NCBI RefSeq assembly: GCF_014203325.1
Contig: NZ_JACHIV010000001.1
Coordinates: 993,501-1,057,500 of the forward strand
Length of the DNA stretch: 64,000 nucleotides
Direction of reading: 5' to 3'
DNA from: Saccharopolyspora gloriosae
Lineage (GTDB): Bacteria; Actinomycetota; Actinomycetes; Mycobacteriales; Pseudonocardiaceae
Positions 7,803 to 16,656 of this stretch are shown in pieces. Numbering within the stretch: position 1 is the stretch's first letter; each line of letters starts with the position of its first letter. The notes under the pieces are model-generated. The model ran no database searches. It saw nothing but the letters and a program-made list of their open reading frames with translations, and was not told the DNA's origin. The position numbers and the translations under genes are program-made.

Positions 7803-8009
7803 TATGTGCTTCGCACATACAGGCACGGCCTTCGGCCGCCAGGCAGGCTTGCTTCGCAGCCCACGGCACGGCTTCGCCGCTAGACACGGCCTTCGGCCGT
7901 CAGGCAGGCGGGACTTCGTCCGCCCACTGCACGGCTTCGCCGCAAAGGCATGGCATTTGGCAGCAAGGCGGACTTTGCTTCGTTCGTCCGCTGCACGGCC
8001 TTTGGCCGT
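7803..8009. repeat. Tandem array of about ten short TTC/TTCG-loop hairpins (copy B cassette)
   Basis: Units include TATGTGCTTCGCACATA (7803-7819), CGGCCTTCGGCCG (7826-7838), ACGGCCTTCGGCCGT, GGCGGGACTTCGTCCGCC and ACGGCCTTTGGCCGT (7995-8009), separated by CAGG/CAC-like spacers. Nearly all share a TTC or TTCG loop closed by G-C pairs. Together with the preceding palindrome they fill the 469-bp gap 7607-8075. The short reading frames that cross the array look like by-products of the repeat, not genes. Confidence 0.85.
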
Positions 8010-8075
8010 TAGGCGGTGCGTTGTTGTTGTAGGGAGGTCGCGCGGTGGTGGGTGTCGCCGCGCGACCTGCCTGGG

Positions 8076-10412
8076 TCAGTCGGTGGCTCGTTCGAGGCGG
8101 ATTGTGATTGCCTTGGAGACGGGGGTGTTGGACTTCTCGGCTACTGAGCCCAGTGGTACCAGCGGGTTCGCTTCCGGGTAGTAGGCGGCGGCGCAGTCGC
8201 GGGCCGTGGGGTAGGCGACGATGCGGAACCGCTCCGCGCGTCGTTCCTCCACAATGGACTCACCGTCGGGGCCGGGTTCGCCGGGCCACTCGGAGACGAG
8301 GTCCACCAGGTCGCCGTCGGCGAAGCCGAGCGCGGCGATGTCCTTCTCGTTGACCATGACCACGCGGCGGGCGTCCTCGATGCCGCGGTAGCGGTCCGAG
8401 AGCCCGTAGATCGTGGTGTTGTACTGGTCGTGGCTGCGCAGCGTCTGCAGCAGCAGCCTGCCCTCCGGCAGCACCAGCGGCTGCGGCTCGTTCACCGTGA
8501 AGTTCGCCTTGCCGGTGTCGGTGGTGAACGTGCGGCTGTCCCGCGGCGGGTGCGGCAGCACGAAACCGTCCGGTTCGCGGACCTTCGCGTTGTAGTCGGT
8601 GCAACCGGGCACGACCTCGGCGATGTGCCTGCGCACCGCGTCGTAGTCCTTCTCGAACTCCTCCCAGCGCACCGGATGCCCGTCGCCGAGCAGCTTCCGG
8701 GCCAGCCGGGAGACGATCGCGACCTCCGAGAGCAGGGTGTCCGACGCCGGTTCCAGCCTGCCCCGGGAGGCGTGCACGACCGACATCGAGTCCTCGACGG
8801 TGACGAACTGCGGACCGGACGCCTGCACGTCGCGCTCGGTGCGGCCCAGCGTCGGCAGGATCAGCGCCGTGTCGCCCACGACCGCGTGCGAGCGGTTGAG
8901 CTTCGTCGAGACCTGCACGGTGAGCCCGCAGCTGCGCAGCGCCCGCTCGGTGCCCGCCGTGTCCGGGGTGGCGGACACGAAGTTGCCGCCCACGGCGAAG
9001 AACGCCTTCACCTCACCGGCCTGCATCGCGTGCAGCGCGTCCACCGTGTCGTAGCCGTGCTTGCGCGGCATGGGGATGCCGAACTCGGCTTCCATCGCGG
9101 CCATGAACGGTTCCGGCATCTTCTCCCAGATGCCCATCGTCCGGTCGCCTTGCACGTTGGAGTGGCCGCGGACCGGGCACACGCCCGCGCCAGGCTTGCC
9201 GATCATGCCGCGCAGCAGCAGCAGGTTGACGGCCTCGCGGATCGTCGGCACGGCCTTCTTCTGCTGGGTGAGGCCCATCGCCCAGCAGATCACGGTCCGC
9301 TCGGACTCGATGAGCATCCGCGCGATCGTCTCGATCTGCTCGCGCGACAGCGCGGTGGCCGTGAGCGTCGCGTCCCAGTCGATGTCGGTGGCCTGCGCGA
9401 AGAACTCGTCGAAGCCGTGGGTGTGCTGTTCGATGAACTCGCGGTCCAGCACGGTGCCGGGCGCGTCCCGCTCGGCCTGCGCCAGCAGCGCCGTCAGCGC
9501 CTTGAACAGCGCGAGGTCGCCGCCGATGCGGATCTGGGCGAACTCGTCGCACAGCGCGGTGCCCTTGCCCGCGACGCCGCGCACGTTCTGCGGGTTCTTG
9601 AACCGCATCAGCCCGGCCTCGGGCAGCGGGTTCACCGCGATGATCTTGCCGCCGTGGCCCTTGACCTTCTCCAGCGTGGAGAGCATCCGCGGGTGGTTGG
9701 TGCCCGGGTTCTGCCCCACCACCATGACCAGGTCGGCGTGCTCGACGTCGGCCAGCGACACCGAGCCCTTGCCGATGCCGATGGTCTCGGTCAGCGCCGA
9801 ACCGGAGGACTCGTGGCACATGTTCGAGCAGTCCGGCAGGTTGTTCGTGCCGAAGCTGCGCACCAGCAGCTGGTACAGGAACGCGGCCTCGTTGCTGGTG
9901 CGCCCGGACGTGTAGAAGGCCGCCTCGTCCGGGGAGTCCAGGTCGCGCAGCCCCTCCGCGACGACGTCGAGCGCCCCGTCCCAGCCGATCGGCCGGTAGT
10001 GGGTGTCGCCGGACCGCTTGATCATCGGCTGGGTCAGCCGCCCCTGCTGTCCGAGCCAGTACTCCGACTTGCCGGCGAGCTCCTCGATCGAATGCCGCGC
10101 GAAGAAGTCCGCGTCGACCCGCCGGGTGGTGGCCTCCTCGGCGACCGCCTTCGCGCCGTTCTCGCAGAACTCGGCGACGCTGCGCTTGTCCCCGTCGGCC
10201 TCGCGCGGGTCCGGCCACGCGCAGCCGGGACAGTCGAAACCGGAACGCTGGTTGAGCAGCGGCAACGTCTTGATCGTGCGTCCCGCGCCCATCTGTTCCC
10301 AGCTGCGGCGCAGCGACACCATCACCGCCTTGACGCCTGCGGCGTGGTCCTTCGGGTCGTGAGTGGACAGCGCCGACTCGTCGATGTCCTGTTCGGGGGC
10401 TTTGCGCGACAT
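8076..10412 (-). CDS. FdhD-dependent molybdopterin oxidoreductase (formate dehydrogenase alpha-like, YdeP family)
   Basis: 778 aa. A bis-MGD molybdenum enzyme of the FdhF/YdeP group: DCPGCAWPDP (C61, C64) supplies iron-sulfur ligands, with a further Cys in EFCENG. The metal-ligand region is SNMC199HESSG. VGQNPGTNHPRM, GGNFVSATPD and the C-terminal molydopterin-dinucleotide-binding domain (LQTLRSHDQYNTTIYGLSDRYRGI) follow. Homologues are annotated as formate dehydrogenases, but YdeP-type substrates are largely unproven. fdhD at 2790 probably supplies the sulfur transfer. ATG 10412 is chosen; a GTG at 10418 sits closer to the ideal distance from GGAGG and would add two residues. Divergent from valS. 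Confidence 0.85.
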   Translation of the reverse strand: MSRKAPEQDIDESALSTHDPKDHAAGVKAVMVSLRRSWEQMGAGRTIKTLPLLNQRSGFDCPGCAWPDPREADGDKRSVAEFCENGAKAVAEEATTRRVDADFFARHSIEELAGKSEYWLGQQGRLTQPMIKRSGDTHYRPIGWDGALDVVAEGLRDLDSPDEAAFYTSGRTSNEAAFLYQLLVRSFGTNNLPDCSNMCHESSGSALTETIGIGKGSVSLADVEHADLVMVVGQNPGTNHPRMLSTLEKVKGHGGKIIAVNPLPEAGLMRFKNPQNVRGVAGKGTALCDEFAQIRIGGDLALFKALTALLAQAERDAPGTVLDREFIEQHTHGFDEFFAQATDIDWDATLTATALSREQIETIARMLIESERTVICWAMGLTQQKKAVPTIREAVNLLLLRGMIGKPGAGVCPVRGHSNVQGDRTMGIWEKMPEPFMAAMEAEFGIPMPRKHGYDTVDALHAMQAGEVKAFFAVGGNFVSATPDTAGTERALRSCGLTVQVSTKLNRSHAVVGDTALILPTLGRTERDVQASGPQFVTVEDSMSVVHASRGRLEPASDTLLSEVAIVSRLARKLLGDGHPVRWEEFEKDYDAVRRHIAEVVPGCTDYNAKVREPDGFVLPHPPRDSRTFTTDTGKANFTVNEPQPLVLPEGRLLLQTLRSHDQYNTTIYGLSDRYRGIEDARRVVMVNEKDIAALGFADGDLVDLVSEWPGEPGPDGESIVEERRAERFRIVAYPTARDCAAAYYPEANPLVPLGSVAEKSNTPVSKAITIRLERATD

Positions 10413-10523
10413 GACCACCAGGGTCCTCCTCCAAGGTCGCGGGAGCACTCCCCGCGTGGCGTGGTTCACACGGCCGGCGCAACGCGGGAGGTGAGGCCCG
10501 GTAAGTCGGCCGGAGGCGGTTCG

Positions 10524-10529
10524 TAGAAT
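10524..10529 (+). promoter_or_regulatory. -10 hexamer of valS (predicted leaderless transcript)
   Basis: TAGAAT ends 6 nt before the GTG start of valS, leaving no room for a Shine-Dalgarno sequence. This fits a leaderless actinobacterial mRNA. Confidence 0.6.
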
Positions 10530-10535
10530 CGGTGC

Positions 10536-13196
10536 GTGACACAAACCAGCGCCCCTCTCCCGGAGACCTCCTCCGGGACCGCACAGCCCCGTGAACTTCC
10601 GTCGAGCTGGAACCCGGCCGACGTCGAGGCCGAGCTGTACCAGCGCTGGGTAGCCGCCGAGTACTTCACCGCCGACGCGACCAGCGACAAGCCGCCGTTC
10701 TCGATCGTGATCCCGCCGCCGAACGTGACCGGCAGCCTGCACATCGGCCACGCGTTCGAGCACACCCTGATGGACGTGCTCACGCGGCGTCGCCGGATGC
10801 AGGGCTACGAAGCGCTGTGGCTGCCCGGCATGGACCACGCCAGCATCGCCGTCCAGGCCCTGGTGGAGCGGGAGCTCCGCGAGGAAGGCGTCGACCACCG
10901 CGAACTCGGCCGGGAGAAGTTCCTGGAGCGGGTGTGGGAGTGGAAGGAGCAGCACGGCGGCTCGATCCTGTCCCAGATGCGCCGCCTCGGGGACAGCGTC
11001 GACTGGAGCCGCGAGCGCTTCACGATGGACTCGGGGCTGTCCCGCGCGGTCCAGACGATCTTCAAGAAGCTCTTCGACGACGGCTTGATCTACCGGGCGG
11101 AGCGCCTGGTGAACTGGTCGCCCGCGATGCGCTCGGCGATCTCCGACATCGAAGTGGAGCACCGCGAGGTCGAGGGCGAGCTCGTCTCGATGCGCTACGG
11201 CTCCGGCGACGCCGAGATCATCGTGGCCACGACCCGCGTGGAGACGATGCTCGGCGACACCGCCATCGCGGTGCACCCGGACGACGAGCGCTACCGGAAC
11301 CTGATCGGCACCCTCGTCGAGCTGCCGCTGACCGGCCGCAGCATCCCGGTCGTCGCCGACGAGCACGTGGACCCCGAGTTCGGCACCGGCGCGGTCAAGG
11401 TGACCCCCGCGCACGACCCGAACGACTTCGAGATCGGCCGGCGCCACGATCTGCCGATGCTCACCGTCATGGACGAGCAGGGCCGCATCGCCCACACCGG
11501 CACCGAGTTCGACGGCATGGACCGCTTCGAGGCCCGCGTCGCCGTCCGCGAGGCGCTGCGCGAGCAGGACCGCATCGTCGCGGAGAAGCGCCCCTACACC
11601 CACAGCGTCGGCCACAGCTCGCGCTCCAAGGAGCCGATCGAGCCGCGGCTGTCGCTGCAGTGGTTCGTCAAGGTCGGTCCGCTGGCGCAGGCCGCCGGGG
11701 ACGCGGTGCGCGACGGCCGCGTCGCGGTGCACCCGCCGGAGATGGCCAAGCGCTACTTCGACTGGGTCGACAACCTGCACGACTGGGCCATTTCGCGGCA
11801 GCTGTGGTGGGGCCACCGGATCCCGATCTGGTACGGCCCGAACGGCGAGGTCGTCTGCGTCGGACCCGACGAGGAGCCGCCCTCGGGCGACGGCTGGCGC
11901 CAGGACGAGGACGTGCTCGACACGTGGTTCTCCTCGGGTCTGTGGCCGTTCTCCACGATGGGCTGGCCGGAGCAGACCGCCGACCTGGCGAAGTTCTACC
12001 CGACGAGCGTGCTCGTCACGGGCTACGACATCTTGTTCTTCTGGGTCGCCCGGATGATGATGTTCGGCCTGTACGCGATGGACGGCGTGGCGCCGTTCAA
12101 CGTGATCGCGCTGCACGGCATGGTCCGCGACGCGCACGGCAAGAAGATGTCGAAGTCCGCGGGCAACACGGTCGATCCGCTGGAGTGGATGGACACCTAC
12201 GGCACCGACGCGCTGCGGTTCACCTTGGCGCGCGGCGCGAACCCGGGCGCGGACGCGCCGATCAGCGAGGAGTGGGTCGCGGGTTCGCGCTCCTTCTGCA
12301 CGAAGCTGTTCAACGCCACCAAGTTCGCGCTGATGAACGGTGCCCGCGTGCCGTCGGCGCTGCCGGACCGCGCGGAGCTCACCGACGCGGACCGCTGGAT
12401 CCTGGACCGCACCGACCAGCTCACGTCCGATGTGGACGAACTGCTGGAGGACTTCCAGTTCGCCAAGTCCACCGAGGCGCTCTACCACTTCACCTGGGAC
12501 GAGTTCTGCGACTGGTACGTGGAGTTGTCGAAGGTGCAGCTGGACGGCGGCGGGGAGCGCGCCGAGCGCACCCGCGAGGTCCTCGGCCACGTGCTCGACG
12601 TGCTGCTGCGCCTGCTGCACCCGACGATCCCGTTCGTCACCGAGACGCTGTGGACGACGCTGACCGGACGGGAGTCCGTGGTCATCGCGGACTGGCCGAA
12701 GGCCGTGGGCACGCCCGCCGACGAGGGCGCCGCGCAGCGCATCGTGTCCGCCCAGAAGCTGATCACCGAGATCCGCCGGTTCCGCTCCGACCAGGGCCTC
12801 AAGCCCGGTCAGCGGGTGGCCGCGCGCCTGGGTGGGCTGGACGAGCTGGAGCTGTCCGGGCACCTGCCCGCGGTGCGGTCGCTGGCGAAGCTCAACGAGC
12901 CGGGCGAGGACTTCACGTCCTCGGCGTCGTTGGAGATCGGCCTGACCGGCGGCACCGCGACGGTCGAGCTGGACCTCTCCGGCGCGGTCGACATCGCGGC
13001 CGAGCGCAAGCGGCTGGAGAAGGACCTCGCGGCGGCCCGCAAGGAGCTGGAGGGCACCGAGAAGAAGCTCGGCAACCCGTCCTTCACCGACAAGGCCCCC
13101 GCCGACGTCGTCGAGAAGATCAAGGTCCGCCGCGACACGGCGCAGACCGACATCACCCGCATCGAATCCCGCCTGGCGGCCCTGCCGTCGGCGTGA
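10536..13196 (+). CDS. valS: Valyl-tRNA synthetase
   Basis: 886 aa, full length. A class Ia synthetase that charges tRNA-Val and hydrolyses mischarged Thr-tRNA in its editing domain. HIGH motif in [16 protein letters not shown] (about residue 70); the connective-peptide editing domain includes [19 protein letters not shown] and [21 protein letters not shown] motif in [17 protein letters not shown]. The C-terminal tRNA-binding coiled coil is [19 protein letters not shown] through the end. The GTG start is supported by a -10 hexamer 6 nt upstream. A strong hairpin terminator follows. Divergent from the molybdopterin oxidoreductase. Confidence 0.98.
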   Translation: MTQTSAPLPETSSGTAQPRELPSSWNPADVEAELYQRWVAAEYFTADATSDKPPFSIVIPPPNVTGSLHIGHAFEHTLMDVLTRRRRMQGYEALWLPGMDHASIAVQALVERELREEGVDHRELGREKFLERVWEWKEQHGGSILSQMRRLGDSVDWSRERFTMDSGLSRAVQTIFKKLFDDGLIYRAERLVNWSPAMRSAISDIEVEHREVEGELVSMRYGSGDAEIIVATTRVETMLGDTAIAVHPDDERYRNLIGTLVELPLTGRSIPVVADEHVDPEFGTGAVKVTPAHDPNDFEIGRRHDLPMLTVMDEQGRIAHTGTEFDGMDRFEARVAVREALREQDRIVAEKRPYTHSVGHSSRSKEPIEPRLSLQWFVKVGPLAQAAGDAVRDGRVAVHPPEMAKRYFDWVDNLHDWAISRQLWWGHRIPIWYGPNGEVVCVGPDEEPPSGDGWRQDEDVLDTWFSSGLWPFSTMGWPEQTADLAKFYPTSVLVTGYDILFFWVARMMMFGLYAMDGVAPFNVIALHGMVRDAHGKKMSKSAGNTVDPLEWMDTYGTDALRFTLARGANPGADAPISEEWVAGSRSFCTKLFNATKFALMNGARVPSALPDRAELTDADRWILDRTDQLTSDVDELLEDFQFAKSTEALYHFTWDEFCDWYVELSKVQLDGGGERAERTREVLGHVLDVLLRLLHPTIPFVTETLWTTLTGRESVVIADWPKAVGTPADEGAAQRIVSAQKLITEIRRFRSDQGLKPGQRVAARLGGLDELELSGHLPAVRSLAKLNEPGEDFTSSASLEIGLTGGTATVELDLSGAVDIAAERKRLEKDLAAARKELEGTEKKLGNPSFTDKAPADVVEKIKVRRDTAQTDITRIESRLAALPSA

Positions 13197-13212
13197 CGCG
13201 GTTCTGAACGAC

Positions 13213-13249
13213 CGGCCCGTTCGCCCCATCCCGTTGGGCGAACGGGCCG
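13213..13249 (+). terminator. valS terminator hairpin
   Basis: A perfect 14-bp stem, CGGCCCGTTCGCCC (13213-13226) with its complement at 13236-13249, 9-nt loop, 16 nt after the valS stop. Confidence 0.8.
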
Positions 13250-13281
13250 TTCGCTTCTGGGGGCATCGGCGGGGGAGCGGA

Positions 13282-13506
13282 TCATTCTTCCGAGACGGCA
13301 GCAGCGGAGAGCTGCGCCAGCGCTAGCCTTCCCGCCTCGACGACGCACTCGAGTGTTTCGCGGCCGAGCAGCAGGACGAACTCGTCCCGGCCGAAGACCA
13401 GCGTGATCCGGTCGTTGAGCTCGTCCACCTCGTGCCGCATCGTCACGCCGGCCTCCATGTCCACAAAGGACTCGACGGACACTTTGGTATCGAAGTACAG
13501 GGCCAT
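13282..13506 (-). CDS. Small hypothetical protein divergent from the WhiJ-like regulator
   Basis: 74 aa, acidic, beginning MALYFDTKVSVESFVDMEAG, with an alternating pattern (ITLVFGRDEFVLLLG) suggesting a short beta-sheet protein with a C-terminal Ala-rich helix. I do not recognise a family. It shares its 113-bp upstream region, containing twin TCCGATATCGGA palindromes, with the XRE/DUF5753 gene at 13620. Co-regulation with that locus is likely and the gene may belong to the same module. Confidence 0.6.
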   Translation of the reverse strand: MALYFDTKVSVESFVDMEAGVTMRHEVDELNDRITLVFGRDEFVLLLGRETLECVVEAGRLALAQLSAAAVSEE

Positions 13507-13527
13507 GCTGCGCCTCCGGGGTCCTGG

Positions 13528-13567
13528 TCCGATATCGGAGTTAAGGTTAAAGTCCGATATCGGACTT
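13528..13567. promoter_or_regulatory. Twin palindromic operators between divergent promoters of the WhiJ-like locus
   Basis: Two perfect copies of TCCGATATCGGA lie at 13528-13539 and 13553-13564, with centres 25 bp apart. The second is extended to an 18-bp palindrome (13550-13567). They lie between the start codons of the divergent genes at 13506 and 13620. The obvious candidate ligand is the XRE regulator encoded at 13620. Confidence 0.75.
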
Positions 13568-13619
13568 GTATACCAACTGATCGAATGAGATCCTTTGGGT
13601 CTCGCGAGGAGGTCGGCTG

Positions 13620-14489
13620 ATGGGCCGAGTTCGACAGACGTTGGAGCGCCGCCAACTGGGACTCGCGTTGCGGAGGCTCAGGTCGGAAGCTCAGCGGACG
13701 AGGCAGGAAGCCTCGGAGGTTCTGGGCAAGGTCCGATCGCGGGTTGCTGAGCTGGAGGACGGCAAGAGCACGATCACCCCGGGCGATCTCGACTCACTGC
13801 TCGATCTTTACGGCGTAAAGGGCGATGAGCGCTCAGCGGTCCTTGCGCTGGCCGCAGAGGCGCGCAAGCGACAGCCTCGACGGCCCTACACCGACGCATT
13901 GCCGCGCTCGTTCCAGCGTTTTGTCGACCTGGAAGCGAGTGCCGTGGGCATGTGCAGCTACGAGGCGGCGATCGTTCCGGGCTTGCTCCAGTGTCCCGAC
14001 TACATCAGGGCGCTCATGGCGGACGGCGACGGCGTGTGGTGGGACGCGTCAGAGGACGAGGTCGAGCGACGGACTGACGCACGTCTGAACCGGCAAGAGA
14101 AGGCGTTCGGTGCTGAAGCTGCGAAGGCCCTGCACTTCATAGTGGCCGAAGAGGCGCTTCGGGCGGTCGTCGGTTCGGAGGACGTCATGCGTGCCCAGCT
14201 TCGGCATCTCCGTGAGCTCTTGGAATTGCACGATGACCTCACCGTCCAGGTTCTGCCGTTCGGCACGCGGAATCCGGCACGGGGTGGCGGCTTCACCGTG
14301 TTCGAGTTCGGAGACAAGGGCGGGCCGGTCGGGTTCTCCTCCGCCACTTTCGGCCCGTCCACCTACTTCGACGGTGACGCGGACGTCGCTCTGCTGCGAC
14401 ATGCGTTCAAGACTCTCGCTGAACTGGCGGTCACGAGGGACGAAGCGCCGAAGTTGATCGAGCGGCTGGAAGAGGAGCTGTGGCTGTGA
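13620..14489 (+). CDS. WhiJ-like XRE regulator with DUF5753 domain
   Basis: 289 aa. The N-terminal HTH (LALRRLRSEAQRTRQEASEVLGKVRSRVAELEDGKSTITPGDLDSLLDLY, about residues 15-65) is followed by a DUF5753 ligand or partner domain (FVDLEASAVGMCSYEAAIVPGLLQCPDYIRALM, VLPFGTRNPARGGGFTVFEF). This architecture with an adjacent DUF397 gene is that of the Streptomyces WhiJ family, which influences development. The exact role here is unknown. GAGGAGG precedes the ATG. The 3' end overlaps the first DUF397 gene by 4 nt, and two palindromic operators lie upstream. Confidence 0.88.
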   Translation: MGRVRQTLERRQLGLALRRLRSEAQRTRQEASEVLGKVRSRVAELEDGKSTITPGDLDSLLDLYGVKGDERSAVLALAAEARKRQPRRPYTDALPRSFQRFVDLEASAVGMCSYEAAIVPGLLQCPDYIRALMADGDGVWWDASEDEVERRTDARLNRQEKAFGAEAAKALHFIVAEEALRAVVGSEDVMRAQLRHLRELLELHDDLTVQVLPFGTRNPARGGGFTVFEFGDKGGPVGFSSATFGPSTYFDGDADVALLRHAFKTLAELAVTRDEAPKLIERLEEELWL

Positions 14490-14686
14490 CGCGTGATGCG
14501 GATAGCGGATGGTTCAAGAGCACCCGAAGCTCCGGAGCGAGCGACAACTGCGTGGAGGTCCGGATCTCCGCCTATGCGGTCGGTGTGCGGGACTCCAAGG
14601 AGCGTTCAGGCCCGGCGTTCGAGTTCTCGCTATCGAGCTGGGGTGCGTTCCTCGCCGAGGTGAAGGTGGCGCGCTTCGATCGGTGA
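14486..14686 (+). CDS. DUF397 protein, first of three tandem copies
   Basis: 66 aa. DUF397 hallmark: GWFKSTRSSGASDNCVEVR, VGVRDSKERSGPAFEFS, WGAFLAEVKVARFDR. DUF397 proteins accompany XRE/DUF5753 regulators and are thought to modulate them, antitoxin- or co-regulator-like. The GTG start at 14486 overlaps the regulator's stop in a GTGA arrangement with AGGAG 8 nt upstream; a GTG at 14480 is too close to that site. Most divergent of the three copies (Val/Ala in place of Ala/Gly in the last motif). Confidence 0.82.
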   Translation: MTRDADSGWFKSTRSSGASDNCVEVRISAYAVGVRDSKERSGPAFEFSLSSWGAFLAEVKVARFDR

Positions 14687-14715
14687 TCATTTCTAGCGGC
14701 ATTCGAGGAGGCGTG

Positions 14716-14904
14716 ATGGACACGGGTTGGTTCAAGAGCAGCAGGAGTGCGGCTGCCAGTGACAATTGCGTTGAGGTGCGGATTTCCAGCCACCGGGTGG
14801 GTGTCCGGGATTCCAAGGAGCGTTCGGGACCGGCGTTCGCGTTCCGGTTACCGGTCTGGAGTGCGTTTCTCTCCGAGGCGAAGGCGGGGCGCTTCGATCG
14901 CTGA
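14716..14904 (+). CDS. DUF397 protein, second tandem copy
   Basis: 62 aa, beginning MDTGWFKSSRSAAASDNCVEVR and ending SAFLSEAKAGRFDR. It shares with the third copy an almost identical upstream stretch (GGAGGCGTGATGGACACGGG), so the two arose by recent tandem duplication. It has its own Shine-Dalgarno (GAGGAGG, 4 nt before ATG). The middle segment (SSHRVGVRD) differs from the other copies, hinting at different partner specificity. Confidence 0.82.
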   Translation: MDTGWFKSSRSAAASDNCVEVRISSHRVGVRDSKERSGPAFAFRLPVWSAFLSEAKAGRFDR

Positions 14905-14937
14905 CCTGGGTTCGACGGCGTCCATCCAGGAGGCGTG

Positions 14938-15132
14938 ATGGACACGGGTTGGTTCAAGAGCAGCAGGAGCTCGGGCGGAAGCGACAACTGCGTGGAGGTC
15001 CGGATCACGACCGACGAAGTCGGCGTGCGGGACTCCAAGGAGCGTTCGGGTCCGGCGTTCGCGTTCCCGTTAGCGGATTGGAGCGCGTTCCTCTCCGAGG
15101 CGAAGGCCGGGCGCTTCGACCTCCCGGCGTGA
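14938..15132 (+). CDS. DUF397 protein, third tandem copy
   Basis: 64 aa, MDTGWFKSSRSSGGSDNCVEVR, then TTDEVGVRDSKERSGPAFAFPLADW and EAKAGRFDLPA. ATG 14938 is chosen over the adjacent GTG 14935; AGGAGG precedes it. It is the last gene of the apparent four-gene unit and is followed by a strong hairpin. Confidence 0.82.
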   Translation: MDTGWFKSSRSSGGSDNCVEVRITTDEVGVRDSKERSGPAFAFPLADWSAFLSEAKAGRFDLPA

Positions 15133-15149
15133 CGCTCGGGGCGGTTGAG

Positions 15150-15196
15150 GTGAACGGACCGTTCGTCCGACGGGATTGGGCGAACGGTCCGTTCAC
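15150..15196 (+). terminator. Terminator hairpin after the DUF397 cluster
   Basis: A 16-bp perfect stem (15150-15165 with 15181-15196) containing GAACGGACCGTTCG and its complement, 15-nt loop. Similar in sequence flavour to the valS terminator but distinct. Confidence 0.7.
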
Positions 15197-15279
15197 TCAC
15201 AACGTCCCGGGGGCGCGGGCCGGGTGCGGGGACCCTTCGACGTAGACTTGAGCTGGACGTTTGTCGTCGGGGTAGGGGA

Positions 15280-16656
15280 GTGTGCCAGTTGTCCGGCACC
15301 GAGTCCGGTGCGCTGCACGAGCTGCGCGTCGTGGAGGCCGAGCTCAACGAGCGCTGGCCGGAGACGAAGATCGAGCCGTCGTTGGACCGGATCAGGGCGC
15401 TCACCGACCTGCTGGCCGATCCGCAGCGCAACTACCAGGTCGTGCACGTCGGCGGCACCAACGGGAAGTCGTCCGTCTCGCGGATGGTCGACGCGCTGCT
15501 CACCCGCATCGGCCTGCGCGTGGGGCGCTACACGAGCCCGCACCTGCAGCTCGCCACCGAGCGCATCAGCATCGACGGCAAGCCGATCAGCCCGGACGCC
15601 TACGTCGAGGCCTACCGCGACATCGCGCCCTACGTCTCCATCGTGGACTCGAACCACGACGTGAAGATGTCGAAGTTCGAGGTGCTGACCGGCATGGCTT
15701 TCGCCGCGTTCGCCGACGCCCCGGTCGAAGCCGCCGTCCTGGAAGTCGGCCTCGGCGGCGGCTGGGACGCCACCAACGTCGCCGACGCGCACATCGCGGT
15801 GCTGTGCCCGATCGCGCTGGACCACGCCGACTACCTCGGCACCGACCTCGCCGGCATCGCCCGGGAGAAGGCCGGGATCATCAAACCGGAATCGGTCGTG
15901 GTGCTCGCCGCGCAGACCGCCGAGGTGCAGACGCCGATCATGGAGCGGATCGCCGAGGTCGACGCCACCGTGGCCCGCGAGGGCAACGAGTTCGGCGTGC
16001 TCTCGCGCACCGTCGCCGTCGGCGGGCAGATGCTCAAGCTGCAAGGGCTGGGCGGCACCTACGACGAGATCTTCCTGCCGCTGCACGGGGAGCACCAGGC
16101 CCGCAACGCCGCGCTGGCGCTCGCGACCGTGGAGGCGTTCTTCGGTGCCGGTGCCGACCAGCAGCTCGACGTCGAAGCCGTCCAGGAGGCGTTCGCCGGC
16201 GTGATCACGCCCGGTCGCCTGGAACGGGTCCGCGCCGCCCCGGCCGTGCTCGTCGACGCCGCGCACAACCCGCACGGCGCCCGCGCGCTCGCGGACGCGC
16301 TGAGCTCCGAGTTCTCCTTCCGCCGCCTCGTCGCCGTGATCGCCGTGCTGGCCGACAAGGACGTGCGCGGAGTGCTGCGGGAACTCGAACCCGTCGTGGA
16401 AGAAGTCGTGCTCACCAAGAACTCCTCGCCGCGCGCGATGGATCCCGACGAGCTCGCGGCCCTGGCCAAGGACATCTTCGGCCCGGACCGCATCGTCGTG
16501 GAGCAGCGCTTGGACGACGCCGTGGAGACCGCCATCCAGATGGCGGAGGAGACCACCGACGACTCCGACACCGTCTCCGGTGGCGGCGTGGTGATCACCG
16601 GGTCCGTGGTGACCGCCGGTGAGGGGCGAGCACTGTTCGGCAAGGAGCCACTGTGA
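15280..16656 (+). CDS. folC: Folylpolyglutamate synthase / dihydrofolate synthase
   Basis: 458 aa. Adds glutamate to dihydropteroate and folates in one-carbon metabolism. ATP-binding loop GGTNGKSSVSRMVDALL (about residues 50-66), Mur-ligase-family motifs EVGLGGGWDATN and ALDHADYLG, and C-terminal VDAAHNPHGARALADAL. Full family length. GTG start; a -10-like TAGACT lies at 15243-15248. The stop overlaps the next gene by 4 nt (GTGA), so folC and the DUF4233 gene form a translationally coupled pair, as is usual in actinobacteria. Confidence 0.96.
   Translation: MCQLSGTESGALHELRVVEAELNERWPETKIEPSLDRIRALTDLLADPQRNYQVVHVGGTNGKSSVSRMVDALLTRIGLRVGRYTSPHLQLATERISIDGKPISPDAYVEAYRDIAPYVSIVDSNHDVKMSKFEVLTGMAFAAFADAPVEAAVLEVGLGGGWDATNVADAHIAVLCPIALDHADYLGTDLAGIAREKAGIIKPESVVVLAAQTAEVQTPIMERIAEVDATVAREGNEFGVLSRTVAVGGQMLKLQGLGGTYDEIFLPLHGEHQARNAALALATVEAFFGAGADQQLDVEAVQEAFAGVITPGRLERVRAAPAVLVDAAHNPHGARALADALSSEFSFRRLVAVIAVLADKDVRGVLRELEPVVEEVVLTKNSSPRAMDPDELAALAKDIFGPDRIVVEQRLDDAVETAIQMAEETTDDSDTVSGGGVVITGSVVTAGEGRALFGKEPL

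Noticed and set aside
7609-7887. Minus-strand and plus-strand short frames across repeat copy B
   Set aside because: They translate the palindrome and hairpin array and lack ribosome-binding sites; similar frames arise at copy C, as expected from the repeats.
7803-8009. CRISPR-like array
   Set aside because: Units are 13-18 bp palindromes of differing sequence without constant repeats or unique 30-40-bp spacers, and no cas genes are present.
10413-10535. T-box leader before valS
   Set aside because: The gap is only 123 bp, the -10 lies 6 nt before the start, and no T-box sequence (TGGNACCGCG) is present.
8076-13229. A 1717-codon minus-strand reading frame spanning the valS region
   Set aside because: Only its last 778 codons (from 10412) show protein-family motifs; the rest is the antisense of valS, an artefact of high GC3.
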